Positions 25,657-34,601 are shown, counted from the first letter of the stretch. The stretch is DNA of 64,000 nt from an uncultured Oligoflexia bacterium (GCA_950061135.1 CATLVU010000001.1:1-64000), one strand, 5' to 3'. Numbers and translations: made by a program. Notes: generated by a model not told the origin, from the sequence alone.

Positions 25657-26543
25657 AAGAAAGGGTAGATTGTTCCAAAATGGATTTGCCCAATCACAAT
25701 AGAAGCCAGCAGTGAGCTTGTAATATAAATAGAACATTCATAACAACTATGACCTATCTTCTCTTGTTCACTTGCTTGACCTAGCGTCTTTGAACTATTG
25801 ATTTTAAAAATGCTTAATAATCCAAAACGAAATAATGGCAAAATTAAAACTGATAGTAAGCATTTGAGAATAATTTGAATCAAATATGATGTAATTTGAT
25901 AATGTTCATTGGTAAGTGTTGTTGTGATAATAATTGTATTACCTATGAGAAAACCGGAAAAGCTAATACCAATGCTGGTGCTCTTTTGAATCATATAACT
26001 ATTGAATGAAAAATCAGAAATGAACTTAAATAATTTAATTCCAAAACCAATAAGAACCATACTTGTCAGCCATAAGATTGTTAGAATAATAATCGAGTTC
26101 TCAGACTCTTTAAAGATACATCGAATCACAAATGCAAGGGTAATTGTATTTGTAGCACTGATTAGGCCATAAGAGAGATTGTTTTTCTTGAGTACTTCGT
26201 CTTTGTATTCAAAGTTATAAAAAATAATACTTTCTATCGTGAAAATAGAGAGTAAATAAATAAAAATACCTAAAGCACTCCAGAGAAAGAAATGAAAAGA
26301 ACTGATGAATACTCCTAGATATTCTTTGAATTCAAAGGCTGAAAAGATTAGTCCAATACCTATTAGTCGTGAGAAGAAATGAATTGTAAAAATATAATTA
26401 TCATGTGGAAAAATCTTATTATTAATTGATTTTTTTTGTGAGGGATGAAAAAGCATATGGGCGTATTTATAGCCTATGAGGGCAAGACAAATAAAAACTG
26501 TGAATAGTACTCTAATTAATAATTTATCAAAGACTTCGTTCAT
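25653..26543 (-). CDS. Polytopic membrane protein, unknown
   Basis: The 296-residue protein has about seven or eight hydrophobic helices spread over its length (for example LLIRVLFTVFICLALIGYKYA and ALGIFIYLLSIFTI). Two segments (NLSYGLISATNTITLAFVI and STSIGISFSGFLIGNTIII) are alike and recall the duplicated layout of DUF350 membrane proteins, but this is a weak resemblance. It precedes nothing on its strand and follows a secreted-protein gene 9 bp upstream. Confidence 0.75.
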   Translation of the reverse strand: MNEVFDKLLIRVLFTVFICLALIGYKYAHMLFHPSQKKSINNKIFPHDNYIFTIHFFSRLIGIGLIFSAFEFKEYLGVFISSFHFFLWSALGIFIYLLSIFTIESIIFYNFEYKDEVLKKNNLSYGLISATNTITLAFVIRCIFKESENSIIILTILWLTSMVLIGFGIKLFKFISDFSFNSYMIQKSTSIGISFSGFLIGNTIIITTTLTNEHYQITSYLIQIILKCLLSVLILPLFRFGLLSIFKINSSKTLGQASEQEKIGHSCYECSIYITSSLLASIVIGQIHFGTIYPFF

Positions 26544-26552
26544 AAATACCTG

Positions 26553-27218
26553 CTATATAAAGTTTTCTTTTAAGTAATTTTTGAAAAACGTTTTAAAATT
26601 TATATTTTGTTTTTTTGTACGTTTGTAATAATCAGGAAAAGATTTTTTAGTGATTTTTCCATCTAGCCCAAATAATTTATTTTTACCGTAGTATGGCCTA
26701 TTTTCACTTTCATGAATTTTAATTGCTGAGAACTCGTCTTTTGTTGGATTGTAATCTTCCCATTTTAGATAAACTGGAATTTGTCTATAAGTTCTAAAAA
26801 ATCTCCATTGGTCTTTGCCTTTGTTATTAATCCATCTTCCAAAGTTTTTATCGCCAATGAAAATACTTCCAGGAGGGAGGGGAGTGTAGGTTTCTGTTCC
26901 GTCATTTCGATAGCGTCTAAAGATAGACATTCCAAGGAATGGAGCGAACTCTGCATCAAGTGCCGGGGATGTTCTAACAATGATGTCTACAAAGGTTTGA
27001 AATCCATATACTATTTTATATTTATGGTAATAAGTTTTAATTAAAAAGCCCGTTGAATGGCGGTCGATGAGTATTGCTGATAAAGGAGCCCCTGGCAATA
27101 ATTTACTTAGTCCTTCCTTATTACTGATATAACTAATTCCAAACTCTGTAGGAGCGAGACTTTTTGATAACCCAAGATAGAGTAGGGTCAAACAGAAATA
27201 GAGAACGAATTTATTCAT
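26553..27218 (-). CDS. Secreted protein, unknown
   Basis: The 221-residue precursor has a signal peptide (MNKFVLYFCLTLLYLGLSKS) and a mature domain rich in aromatic and basic residues, with no Cys in the mature part. No family is recognised. It sits 2 bp after the HD-domain hydrolase gene and 9 bp before the membrane protein gene, so the genes are probably one transcript. Confidence 0.7.
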   Translation of the reverse strand: MNKFVLYFCLTLLYLGLSKSLAPTEFGISYISNKEGLSKLLPGAPLSAILIDRHSTGFLIKTYYHKYKIVYGFQTFVDIIVRTSPALDAEFAPFLGMSIFRRYRNDGTETYTPLPPGSIFIGDKNFGRWINNKGKDQWRFFRTYRQIPVYLKWEDYNPTKDEFSAIKIHESENRPYYGKNKLFGLDGKITKKSFPDYYKRTKKQNINFKTFFKNYLKENFI

Positions 27219-27220
27219 TG

Positions 27221-28519
27221 TTATTTTTCAATTATATTTAAAATTTCTTTTTGTATATTCGGCTTAAGATTTTCAAAGTCGCAATGTAGTCGACTTACAG
27301 TATGTGCTCTACTAAATTTTTCAAATAGGTCTGTTGCATTGTTTATATCTTTCGTAGCGAATTGGAATTTTGTAAGCGCAGACTCACTAATAACTTTTAA
27401 AGGGAAATCATGAGGATTTTCCATATTAGCGCTATAATACTTTGAAAGTCTGCCTTCAGAGGAACACTTGATATAATCAATAGAGTTGTTCTTTAAAAAT
27501 GTTTCTAGTGTTTTCAGTTTTTCAATATTCGATTGGCCAAAGGCTTCAAAAACTTTCTGAGGAATATTATTTGTGACAACTCTTTGGGCCCATATATTTT
27601 GACTATTCTTTAAATGTTTCATTAAGTGATGGTCGTCGTATTCAAGGTATTGTTCAATATTTGCAGGAATAGTGTATTCATTAGATGACGTCATGAAATA
27701 TCGCTCTAAAACCTTTTCCAGACAAACAGCTTTGTAATGAAAATAGACCATCATAAACATGTGATAACGACAAAGTAAGAAGTCATCAAAAGTGGCTACA
27801 GCCCTTTCTGATATTCCAATAAAAGCTTTGCCATTATTTTGGCAAACGCGGAGATTATCTATTATCCAATCTAAATCAAACTTCCCGTAACTAACACCGC
27901 AAAAATAAGAGTCTCTTAGTAAATAGTCCATTCGATCACAGTCCATCTCACTAGAAACGAGTTGATGCAAAAGTGGAAAATAGTTAACGTTATTAATTGT
28001 AAAATAATCATCACTCTTAGTTCGACCAATAATTAATTCTGCAACTTGTTCATGGGTGATACCAAACTTATTTACAACTTTTGTAAAAGAACTAGTAAAA
28101 CTAGAGTCAATAATAGACTTTATAGTGTAGTCCTCGTGAGTTGCTTGGCGTGTATTATCTTCTACAAAATGGTTTGGTAGCTGAAGTTCAGAAACATTTG
28201 GCATTACAAATTCAGTCGTATGACTTAAAGGAGCATGGCCTATATCGTGTAATAAGCATGCCATTCGTACTGTTTCTTTTAGACGTTTCTTTTCATTGGT
28301 ATCTGGTAGATGTTTGAACAGTTGATCAAACGCCCTTGTGGCAACTTCTAAAACGCCAATGGAGTGTAAGTAACGAGAGTGAGTTGCGCCTGGAAATACA
28401 TACTCGGAAAAACCTAATTGCTTTATGTTTCTGAGACGTTGAAAAAAAGGATGTTCAATAACAGAGATTTCCTCTGGAAACATCTTTATTGATCCGTGAA
28501 TGGGGTCTCTAATTTCCAA
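27221..28519 (-). CDS. HD-domain phosphohydrolase (COG1078-like)
   Basis: The 432-residue cytosolic protein opens with the family start IRDPIHGSI and carries the HD metal site: HSIGVLEVATR, LLHDIGHAPLSHTTE and the later Asp in EMDCDRMDYLLRDS. This is the SAMHD1/YwfO-like group that hydrolyses nucleotides such as dNTPs. The substrate is inferred from family only. It lies 2 bp after a glutaredoxin-like gene and heads a run of minus-strand genes to 25653. Confidence 0.92.
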   Translation of the reverse strand: MEIRDPIHGSIKMFPEEISVIEHPFFQRLRNIKQLGFSEYVFPGATHSRYLHSIGVLEVATRAFDQLFKHLPDTNEKKRLKETVRMACLLHDIGHAPLSHTTEFVMPNVSELQLPNHFVEDNTRQATHEDYTIKSIIDSSFTSSFTKVVNKFGITHEQVAELIIGRTKSDDYFTINNVNYFPLLHQLVSSEMDCDRMDYLLRDSYFCGVSYGKFDLDWIIDNLRVCQNNGKAFIGISERAVATFDDFLLCRYHMFMMVYFHYKAVCLEKVLERYFMTSSNEYTIPANIEQYLEYDDHHLMKHLKNSQNIWAQRVVTNNIPQKVFEAFGQSNIEKLKTLETFLKNNSIDYIKCSSEGRLSKYYSANMENPHDFPLKVISESALTKFQFATKDINNATDLFEKFSRAHTVSRLHCDFENLKPNIQKEILNIIEK

Positions 28520-28521
28520 TT

Positions 28522-28773
28522 CTAATTCTTTATTTTGTTTTGATTGTTATCTAGCCAATCAATAATATCGCTTGATTCAAATAATGGCTTATTATCAATG
28601 TATAGACAAGGTACGGTGGAGCGTCCAGTGACATCCATATGATCTTGTCTGAACTTTGGGTTTTGTAATGTGTTTTTTAAGTCTATATATTCTTGAAGAC
28701 CTAAACTATGAACTTTGCCTAAAACCATTTGGCAAAATGGACACTGATCGTAGTAATAAAGTTCAAGTTTCAC
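28522..28773 (-). CDS. Glutaredoxin-like protein
   Basis: The 83-residue thioredoxin-fold protein has the redox motif CPFC near its N-terminus (YYDQCPFCQMV), the cis-Pro loop TVPCLYID and the C-terminal SSDIIDWL helix that binds glutathione in glutaredoxins. It starts with GTG, preceded by AGAGG. It lies next to the lysine-rich protein gene and upstream of the HD hydrolase. Confidence 0.9.
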   Translation of the reverse strand: MKLELYYYDQCPFCQMVLGKVHSLGLQEYIDLKNTLQNPKFRQDHMDVTGRSTVPCLYIDNKPLFESSDIIDWLDNNQNKIKN

Positions 28774-28782
28774 AAAACCTCT

Positions 28783-29280
28783 TTAGTCATCACTTTGATC
28801 AAGATCATAGCCGACAGGCTTTCCTTCAGCATATTCAGCATCTTCATCATAGTCTTCCATTTCTTTTTCTAAGTCCTCTGGAGAATCAAGGCCTTCATCA
28901 TAACTCCAGCCATATCCAAAAGCATTTAAGTCCTGCTCGTCATCAGGATTGTACTCATCTGCCAAAAAATTATTTTGATCTGTTTCTTTTTCATCTAAGT
29001 CTGAGGGCTTTTCAAGTGATTCAATTTCTGGATCATCTGGATTAATTTTTTCAGCCTTGCTTGGAATCGGAGTCGCAGCAACTTTTTCGATTACTATATC
29101 ATCTTTTTTCTTAGCTACTTTTTTAGTAGCTTTTTTCTTAGCTACTTTTTTAGTAGCTTTTTTCTTAGCTACTTTTTTAGTGGCTTTTTTCTTAGCTACT
29201 TTTTTAGTAGCTTTTTTCTTTGCTACTTTTTTTGTAGTTTTTTTCTTTGCTACTTTTTTTGCAACTTTTTTCTTGGCCAT
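28783..29280 (-). CDS. Histone H1-like lysine-rich repeat protein with acidic tail
   Basis: The track begins at 29310, but the ATG at 29280 has AAGGATC at the right spacing and gives the N-terminus MAKKKVAKK. The first 60 residues are tandem KKATKKVAK-type 9-residue repeats, like bacterial histone-H1-like proteins that bind DNA or RNA. The C-terminal 100 residues are strongly acidic (DDPEIESLEKPSDLDEKE) and end in YDLDQSDD. The basic/acidic split is unusual and may allow self-association or competition with nucleic acid. The DNA repeat is 27 bp. Confidence 0.82.
   Translation of the reverse strand: MAKKKVAKKVAKKKTTKKVAKKKATKKVAKKKATKKVAKKKATKKVAKKKATKKVAKKKDDIVIEKVAATPIPSKAEKINPDDPEIESLEKPSDLDEKETDQNNFLADEYNPDDEQDLNAFGYGWSYDEGLDSPEDLEKEMEDYDEDAEYAEGKPVGYDLDQSDD
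29114..29260. repeat. 27-bp tandem repeat within the lysine-rich gene
   Basis: Five consecutive 27-bp units start at 29114, 29141, 29168, 29195 and 29222, plus a partial sixth. The first four differ by at most one base. They encode the KKATKKVAK units. Such near-identical repeats are prone to copy-number change by slippage. Confidence 0.9.
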
Positions 29281-29357
29281 TATAGTGATCCTTTTAATTA
29301 TGTTTTTCATTATTTTCTATTTTAGTTAAGTAATTTTTCAATTCAATAGATTTCAAC

Positions 29358-32060
29358 CTAAAATTGAATATTTTCTAACGTTTCACCAATAGCTTGAATA
29401 TTTAGCGGGTTAGCAAAGCGTTGTCTTTGGGCTCCAGGGCCAGCCGTTTGAGAACCTTCTGATAAAATAGCTCTACTTGAACCTCCTGAAGCACTATAAA
29501 AGCCAGATCCTTGTAAAGAGTTAAGAGGAATAAATTTTGTAGAATAGTAGTTTCTAAACATTTTTTCTCTCCTATTACTGAAAACATTAGTCACTGTTCC
29601 GTCGTTTCGCACGGAGTCGTGGTTTTGTCCAGGTCTATAGCCTGTGAATATTCTGCTCTCAAGATCTTCTTTGATAGTATATTCGGATTGGTAATATTCA
29701 CCTAGAACCTCTCCTCCATTAGTAAAAAACTCCCTAAGAGATTCTCTTAATGATTTTAAGCATGGGCCATCAGTTGTAGCAAGTTCTGTATCGTCATTAT
29801 AAAAAATAGCAAATTTTCCAGCAATACTGTTACAAGTAGGTTTGCCTTCACGTACTTGTTCTTCTGTTCCTGTCCTAAAGGTCGCATTATCTAAATCACT
29901 AATTGTTTTAGCCGCTTCCTCTCCTAAGTTTTGTCCGGTCGAGCTTGATATATTAGAATCAAAAATCGCATCAGCAACAAGGTTTAAAGAAGAAATATAC
30001 TTTTCTAAGGCTTGTTCTTGATTGTTAAGGTATTCGTCTAAAACGGATATTGCTACGCCGGAATCAGGATAAATAGAATCGGCAGTTGATGTTGCAAAAA
30101 TTGGCCCATATAGTTGAAGTGGATAGAGTTTATAATTATCTCCTTGTGCATCTTGAATGGTTCGGTCACTCACTCCACCAATCGCGCCAAAGCTATCAAT
30201 TTCTTGCTCTCGGTTGAGGTCTTCTGGGGAAGGAACGAGATAATTTGCGAAATCATAAAGGGTTGCAGATTTGGAAATTAAAAAACCATCGTTAATATCA
30301 TCAACTGTTACCGTGCCGCCGATGTTTCGAAGTTTAGTTCTAAGTTTTTCATAAATTTGGTTGTTATAAAGTCCAGCCCGAGGCTCAGTTCCAGGAAGAG
30401 GATCAGTAGAGCCAACAGGCTCAGGGATAATTTGTTGAATTTCTAGGCCGTTATCCGCAAGATAGCTATCTTTTTGAAAAATCGCATCAGGAATAGGGTA
30501 ATCATAAACGAGGTTTGGAATACCAAAGAAAATTTCTTGTCCGGTAATAAAACCACCGATAGCACCGGTACTGTCCTTTATCCAAAACTGATTGTCTGAA
30601 AAGTTAATTGGTAAAGGTGTTCCTGCAGCATATTCTCCTTCTGCAATTGATGATCCATCAGGCCTTCTAAGATTCGTAGTATCTAAACTTGAGATATAGC
30701 CTCCTGACTTTATGGAAGGAGCTGGTCGTGGAAAAACTCTATTGGAATCTCTTGTTACATCAAATAATGGAGGACCAATTCGTCCTCCAAACGGTTTTGC
30801 TGCAGAGAAAGTTGTAAGAGTAATTTCTTCAAGAAAGGGATTGAATAGTCCAAAAAACTTTGTTTGTCCTCTAACAGCATAATAAGTTAAAACATCTGGA
30901 TTTTTTATAAAGCCTAATGGGTAGCCCGGAATAGGTAGCCCGATTTTAGTTGCTGTACATTGAGCATCGGCATTAGCTTGAATTGCATTTTGCAAAAAAG
31001 CGTTTTCTTCACTAGTTGAATTAAAAGCTGTGTAAAATGTTGCGATATTTATTGGCATTAACTTGAGGTCCAAATAAAATTTTGTCTTAGCTTCAGGAGC
31101 GCTACTAGGAATCAGTAACGTACTTAAACTATTTGTTGCTTCATCAGTAAAGGGCTGAGGTGGAATTTCTGTTAAGGTAAAACTCGTTTTCATTTGAGTA
31201 TCTTCTCTACCTCCAAGATTTCTGAATCCAGAGAAAAAAGCTTTATAAATTCTTTCTTGGCTTGGTGATGGTTGATTTTGAAGTAGGGAGCTTATCTCCG
31301 TTACGCAATTTACCCCTTGTGATTGTTGACTACAAACGCCTCTTTGATTCGGTCTTTTATTTACTTGTGATTCCAGATTTCTAATTCGAAGTGCAAGTTC
31401 AAATGCTTTAGGAAAAGCACCTGAACGGTTGATTCCTATTTCGGGTGCGATATCTGCAAAGGTGTTTCCGGTGTCATCAGATCCAATAACATTGTAAGCC
31501 CAAACTGAATTTGCTAAGAAATTTATTCTAGACCTTTCGGAGCAGTCTTTTGCTTTCTCTGCACTTAGAGTATCGACAAAAGCATTAGTTGCCTCGTCAA
31601 TTCCAATAACATTTTGAGGGTCGATACGAGGTAAACCAGGAGTAACATATTTTGTACAAATACCAACAGAGCTGGCACCTGCAAAGTCGATACATACCGA
31701 AGGAAAATTATAACTATCTTTATTCGGGCTATTATTAGTAGAGAAAGACTCCATTCTAAAGTTTACAGTTGCTCCGCTAGGCCCATTAGAGACATCATTA
31801 AGTCCAAGGCCGCCGAGAACATAGTACTTAAACATCCATTCTTTATAAACATTTCGCATTTCCCAGTTAAGGTATGCAATATTTGTAAGTTGTCTTGCTT
31901 GGACAGATGCACCTGCATAGGCAGCGGCATCCGTAGCATTTTGAAGGTTGATTTTTGCTTTAACAAAAACACCAATATTAATAATGAATGCTAGAAATGT
32001 GAGCAACATTAAAATTGTTGTTGAGAAAAAAATTGTAATTTGACCTTTTTGATTGGCCAT
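29358..32060 (-). CDS. Large TadE/TadG-like membrane-anchored protein
   Basis: The 900-residue protein starts with a prepilin-like hydrophobic helix (GQITIFFSTTILMLLTFLAFIINIGVFV) followed by KINLQNATDAAAYAGA, the hallmark of TadE/TadG-like Flp pilus assembly proteins. The rest is a large exported region rich in Ser, Thr, Pro and Asn with scattered Cys. At 900 residues it is well above the usual TadG size. No other tad genes (rcpA, tadA, flp) are in the window. Its function is therefore unclear: pseudopilin-like surface protein or orphan Tad component. Confidence 0.82.
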   Translation of the reverse strand: MANQKGQITIFFSTTILMLLTFLAFIINIGVFVKAKINLQNATDAAAYAGASVQARQLTNIAYLNWEMRNVYKEWMFKYYVLGGLGLNDVSNGPSGATVNFRMESFSTNNSPNKDSYNFPSVCIDFAGASSVGICTKYVTPGLPRIDPQNVIGIDEATNAFVDTLSAEKAKDCSERSRINFLANSVWAYNVIGSDDTGNTFADIAPEIGINRSGAFPKAFELALRIRNLESQVNKRPNQRGVCSQQSQGVNCVTEISSLLQNQPSPSQERIYKAFFSGFRNLGGREDTQMKTSFTLTEIPPQPFTDEATNSLSTLLIPSSAPEAKTKFYLDLKLMPINIATFYTAFNSTSEENAFLQNAIQANADAQCTATKIGLPIPGYPLGFIKNPDVLTYYAVRGQTKFFGLFNPFLEEITLTTFSAAKPFGGRIGPPLFDVTRDSNRVFPRPAPSIKSGGYISSLDTTNLRRPDGSSIAEGEYAAGTPLPINFSDNQFWIKDSTGAIGGFITGQEIFFGIPNLVYDYPIPDAIFQKDSYLADNGLEIQQIIPEPVGSTDPLPGTEPRAGLYNNQIYEKLRTKLRNIGGTVTVDDINDGFLISKSATLYDFANYLVPSPEDLNREQEIDSFGAIGGVSDRTIQDAQGDNYKLYPLQLYGPIFATSTADSIYPDSGVAISVLDEYLNNQEQALEKYISSLNLVADAIFDSNISSSTGQNLGEEAAKTISDLDNATFRTGTEEQVREGKPTCNSIAGKFAIFYNDDTELATTDGPCLKSLRESLREFFTNGGEVLGEYYQSEYTIKEDLESRIFTGYRPGQNHDSVRNDGTVTNVFSNRREKMFRNYYSTKFIPLNSLQGSGFYSASGGSSRAILSEGSQTAGPGAQRQRFANPLNIQAIGETLENIQF

Positions 32061-32192
32061 TAATCCATTCCTTGAGTGCGTAGTGTCACCATGACTAGGG
32101 CCATTTTATCAGTATTTGAGGCGGTTGATCAACATAAGTATTTGAAAGTAGAGTGAAATACTTTGGTATGGGTTTTGAATGTATATAAGCAT

Positions 32193-32312
32193 TCGCAGGG
32201 TGCCGATCTGCGATAGCTGTACGTTTGGTCAATTCGGCGGTCCATCTTTTTCACTTCTTTTTTCGTTTTGTTTCACCCCTAGGGCATGAAGATGCCCTGG
32301 AGGTCCTTTTTT
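32193..32312 (+). other. Structured intergenic block, possible leader RNA with attenuator
   Basis: The 313-bp gap 32061-32373 contains a GC-rich block. TCGCAG/CTGCGA (32193-32198, 32208-32213) form a hairpin. GCCGA in its loop can instead pair with TCGGC at 32234-32238, giving mutually exclusive folds. A long hairpin with a T6 run (32275-32312) follows, about 60 bp before the TTG-start gene at 32374. This order resembles a transcription attenuator or riboswitch, but I cannot match it to a known class. Confidence 0.4.
32275..32312 (+). terminator. Terminator-like hairpin before the zinc-ribbon gene
   Basis: AGGGCAT and ATGCCCT around a GAAG tetraloop form the core; ACCCC/GGAGGT extend the stem with one mismatch, and T6 follows at 32307-32312. 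No plus-strand gene lies upstream, so it would end an RNA that begins within the intergenic region. Confidence 0.6.
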
Positions 32313-32373
32313 ACCCCATTAAAAACTACGTTACTGTAATGCTAAAATACATATAGATAAGGAGGAAGATTTT

Positions 32374-32796
32374 TTGAATACCTTAAATAAGCGCAGCTAC
32401 AAGTTAAAAAGCCCAAAGTTAAAATTTATTTGCCCGTTATGTACTTCGAATAGAGAGATGAAATATCAAAAATGTTTAAGTGCGCTTAATTATGTTCAAA
32501 TTGTTCTATTAACTTTAGTGACGACATATTTCGCGTTTAGTGCAATCGGTGCAAAAGCTATACTTTCATTCTTTATGTATTGGATGGTTTTTGAAATGGT
32601 AAATAAATTTCTATATCGTAGGGAGCTTCCTTGTCCTCATTGCGGGTTTGACGCAACATGGTATAAGAGAGATGTTAAAATCGCTAAGAAAAAAGTTGAA
32701 GAGTTTTGGGAAAAACAGGCAGTTACAAAGCCTGTAATGACAAACCCTTCGTCTTCGTCGGAAAACTTGTCTCAGCCGAGTCAAACAACAGCCTAA
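32374..32796 (+). CDS. Zinc-ribbon membrane protein, unknown
   Basis: The 140-residue protein starts at TTG with a strong AAGGAGG site eight bases upstream. Cys pairs in CPLCTS near the N-terminus and CPHCGF after the membrane segment could form a split zinc ribbon. One or two hydrophobic helices lie between (VQIVLLTLVTTYFAFSAIGAKAILSFFMYWMVF). The C-terminus is a short Ser/Gln-rich tail. No named family is recognised. The structured block and terminator-like hairpin upstream may regulate it. Confidence 0.75.
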   Translation: MNTLNKRSYKLKSPKLKFICPLCTSNREMKYQKCLSALNYVQIVLLTLVTTYFAFSAIGAKAILSFFMYWMVFEMVNKFLYRRELPCPHCGFDATWYKRDVKIAKKKVEEFWEKQAVTKPVMTNPSSSSENLSQPSQTTA

Positions 32797-32861
32797 AGTC
32801 AGTAATTTTAAGAAAATTCCTTGGTTCAATACTTGCTTTTCTCAATTAAAGATTGCAAGTT

Positions 32862-32881
32862 TCTACTTTAAATTTAGTAGA
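32862..32881. promoter_or_regulatory. Palindrome upstream of ssb
   Basis: TCTACT and AGTAGA face each other across 8 bp, 37 bp before the ssb ATG. It has the layout of an operator. It does not match the common LexA boxes (CTGT-N8-ACAG or GAAC-N4-GTTC), so the regulator is unknown. Confidence 0.35.
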
Positions 32882-32917
32882 TTTAATTATACAAGATAAA
32901 CCAACCAAGGAGACAAA

Positions 32918-33364
32918 ATGAGTGTTAATAAAGTAATTTTATTGGGAAGGCTAGGGCAAGATCCAGAGCTTAAATATACGCCGTCAGGTGCTGCTGTTTG
33001 TAATTTTTCACTGGCAACTTCTGAGACTTGGAACGATAAAAATACAGGACAAAAACAAGAAAGAACTGAATGGCACAGAGTTGTTGTTTGGGGAAAACTT
33101 GCAGAGCTTTGTAATCAATACCTTTCAAAGGGAAGACAAGCTTATGTGGAAGGAAGACTTCAAACAAGATCTTGGGAAGATCAAAATGGTATAAAAAAGT
33201 ATACTACAGAGACTATGGCCAATACTGTTCAATTTATTGGTGGACAGGCTGGTGCCGGTGCAGGAGCGGGGGCTTCTTCTGAGCAAAATTATGGTGCAGA
33301 AAAAACACCTGAATATAACGTTACAACAGATGCTAGTTTTGCAGCAGACGATATACCGTTTTAA
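32918..33364 (+). CDS. ssb: Single-stranded DNA-binding protein
   Basis: The 148-residue SSB has an N-terminal OB fold ([49 protein letters not shown]), a Gly/Ala-rich linker and the C-terminal tip DDIPF, which recruits repair and replication proteins. Length and motifs are normal. AAGGAG precedes the ATG. A palindrome lies in its leader and a strong hairpin follows its stop. Confidence 0.98.
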   Translation: MSVNKVILLGRLGQDPELKYTPSGAAVCNFSLATSETWNDKNTGQKQERTEWHRVVVWGKLAELCNQYLSKGRQAYVEGRLQTRSWEDQNGIKKYTTETMANTVQFIGGQAGAGAGAGASSEQNYGAEKTPEYNVTTDASFAADDIPF

Positions 33365-33386
33365 ACAAAATATATAAAAAATATTT

Positions 33387-33412
33387 CCTAGGCCATTTTT
33401 CTATGGCCTAGG
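33387..33412 (+). terminator. Hairpin after ssb
   Basis: CCTAGGCCAT and ATGGCCTAGG form a perfect 10-bp stem with a 6-nt loop. The T-run expected of an intrinsic terminator is missing on the plus strand, so it may mark an mRNA 3' end or a stability element. Confidence 0.5.
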
Positions 33413-33461
33413 TCAAACAAATCCCTCTTTATACAAACTTGAATTATGATAAAATACTCTA

Positions 33462-34601
33462 ATGGATAGAAGTTTTTTTTCAATTAGTTTTGATTTAATT
33501 TTAAGAGGCAGCGAGCTGCCATATGACCTTTATGTGAATTCATCTTCATTAGAGAAAAAACAAAAGTTTATAAAAGTATTTCCTAAAAAAGAAGTCCTTG
33601 AAGACAACGATTTGTTAGAGATGAAAGATAAGTATAAACAGCTTTATGTTGCAGAGGATGAACGAGACCTTTACGTTAAAAGTTTAATAAAAAATGAAAA
33701 TGCTTCAGATATAGAAGTTGCAAGCTTGATTAAAGACTCAGCAATTAGCTACCTTCATCAGATTTTTGATCCTAAAAAAGACTTTAATACTGTCATTCTT
33801 GAAGAAACAATCTCAGGTTGCAAAGACGCAGTTGAAAATATGATTGATGTCTTAGATGATTATAGTATAGATGGCCTATCAAAATTAATCGCTTCGTTGA
33901 GCGCTCATGATTTTTACACTTATGATCACTCAATTAATGTATCAATGTATTGTATCTCTCTGTTAAGAGCGCTTAAGCCAGATGTCTCACGAGTTGAACT
34001 TATGCATGCAGGACTTGGTGGCTTATTACACGACCTTGGTAAAATTAAAATACCAACGAATATTTTAAACAGTCCGGGCGGATTAACAGAAGAGCAGTAC
34101 CAAGTTATTAAGACACATCCTGATATTGGTTTTTCATTACTAGATGAAATAGGAATAGAAGTTGAAGGAGTTGATCTTAAGACAATAAGTCGAGTTGTGC
34201 ATGAGCACCATGAGCAATGGGATGGTAAAGGATATCCACGAGGTTTAAAGGAAAAAGAAATTCATTTGCTTGCGAGAGTGTGCACAATTGCAGATTTCTT
34301 TGACGCCATAACAACTAAAAGGTCATATAGCCAAGTTTTAACTATATCTCAGGGTATCGCTATTATGGATAAAAATGTAGGCACTAAGTTAGACCCTACA
34401 TTATTTAAAATTTTTAAAAATTATATTAAGCATTCTAATGTTGAATCAACAAAAGATATGAGAATGGCGGATCACTTTGATCCAACAATTCCATATGCAG
34501 AACTTCCTTTGGAAGAAATAGATAAGTTATTTACAGACGATGATTTTGGAAAGATAAAGCTCATTGAAGATTCAGATAAACCTAAAAAGAAGAAAAAGTA
34601 A
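33462..34601 (+). CDS. HD-GYP domain protein (c-di-GMP phosphodiesterase)
   Basis: The 379-residue protein has a variable N-terminal domain (1-130) and a C-terminal HD-GYP domain: DHSINVSMYCI, the metal site HDLGKIKIP, HPDIGFSLL, and HHEQWDGKGYPRG carrying the GYP signature. HD-GYP enzymes hydrolyse cyclic di-GMP. No receiver or membrane helix is evident, so input is unclear. Its stop overlaps the threonine dehydratase start by one base, an odd functional pairing likely reflecting compact packing. Confidence 0.94.
   Translation: MDRSFFSISFDLILRGSELPYDLYVNSSSLEKKQKFIKVFPKKEVLEDNDLLEMKDKYKQLYVAEDERDLYVKSLIKNENASDIEVASLIKDSAISYLHQIFDPKKDFNTVILEETISGCKDAVENMIDVLDDYSIDGLSKLIASLSAHDFYTYDHSINVSMYCISLLRALKPDVSRVELMHAGLGGLLHDLGKIKIPTNILNSPGGLTEEQYQVIKTHPDIGFSLLDEIGIEVEGVDLKTISRVVHEHHEQWDGKGYPRGLKEKEIHLLARVCTIADFFDAITTKRSYSQVLTISQGIAIMDKNVGTKLDPTLFKIFKNYIKHSNVESTKDMRMADHFDPTIPYAELPLEEIDKLFTDDDFGKIKLIEDSDKPKKKKK

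Noticed and set aside
29057-29329. 90-residue hydrophobic ORF on the plus strand
   Set aside because: It is the antisense shadow of the lysine-rich repeat gene; AAA/AAG codons read backwards give Phe and Leu.
32161-32312. Known riboswitch or SRP/6S RNA
   Set aside because: I compared it by eye with recalled GEMM, ZTP, preQ1 and SRP core motifs and saw no match; it is kept only as an unclassified structured block.
32821-32840. Sigma54 promoter upstream of ssb (TTGGTTCAATACTTGCT)
   Set aside because: GG-N10-GC spacing is correct, but the -24 half lacks the conserved CAC, and ssb is not an expected sigma54 target. Treated as chance in AT-rich DNA.
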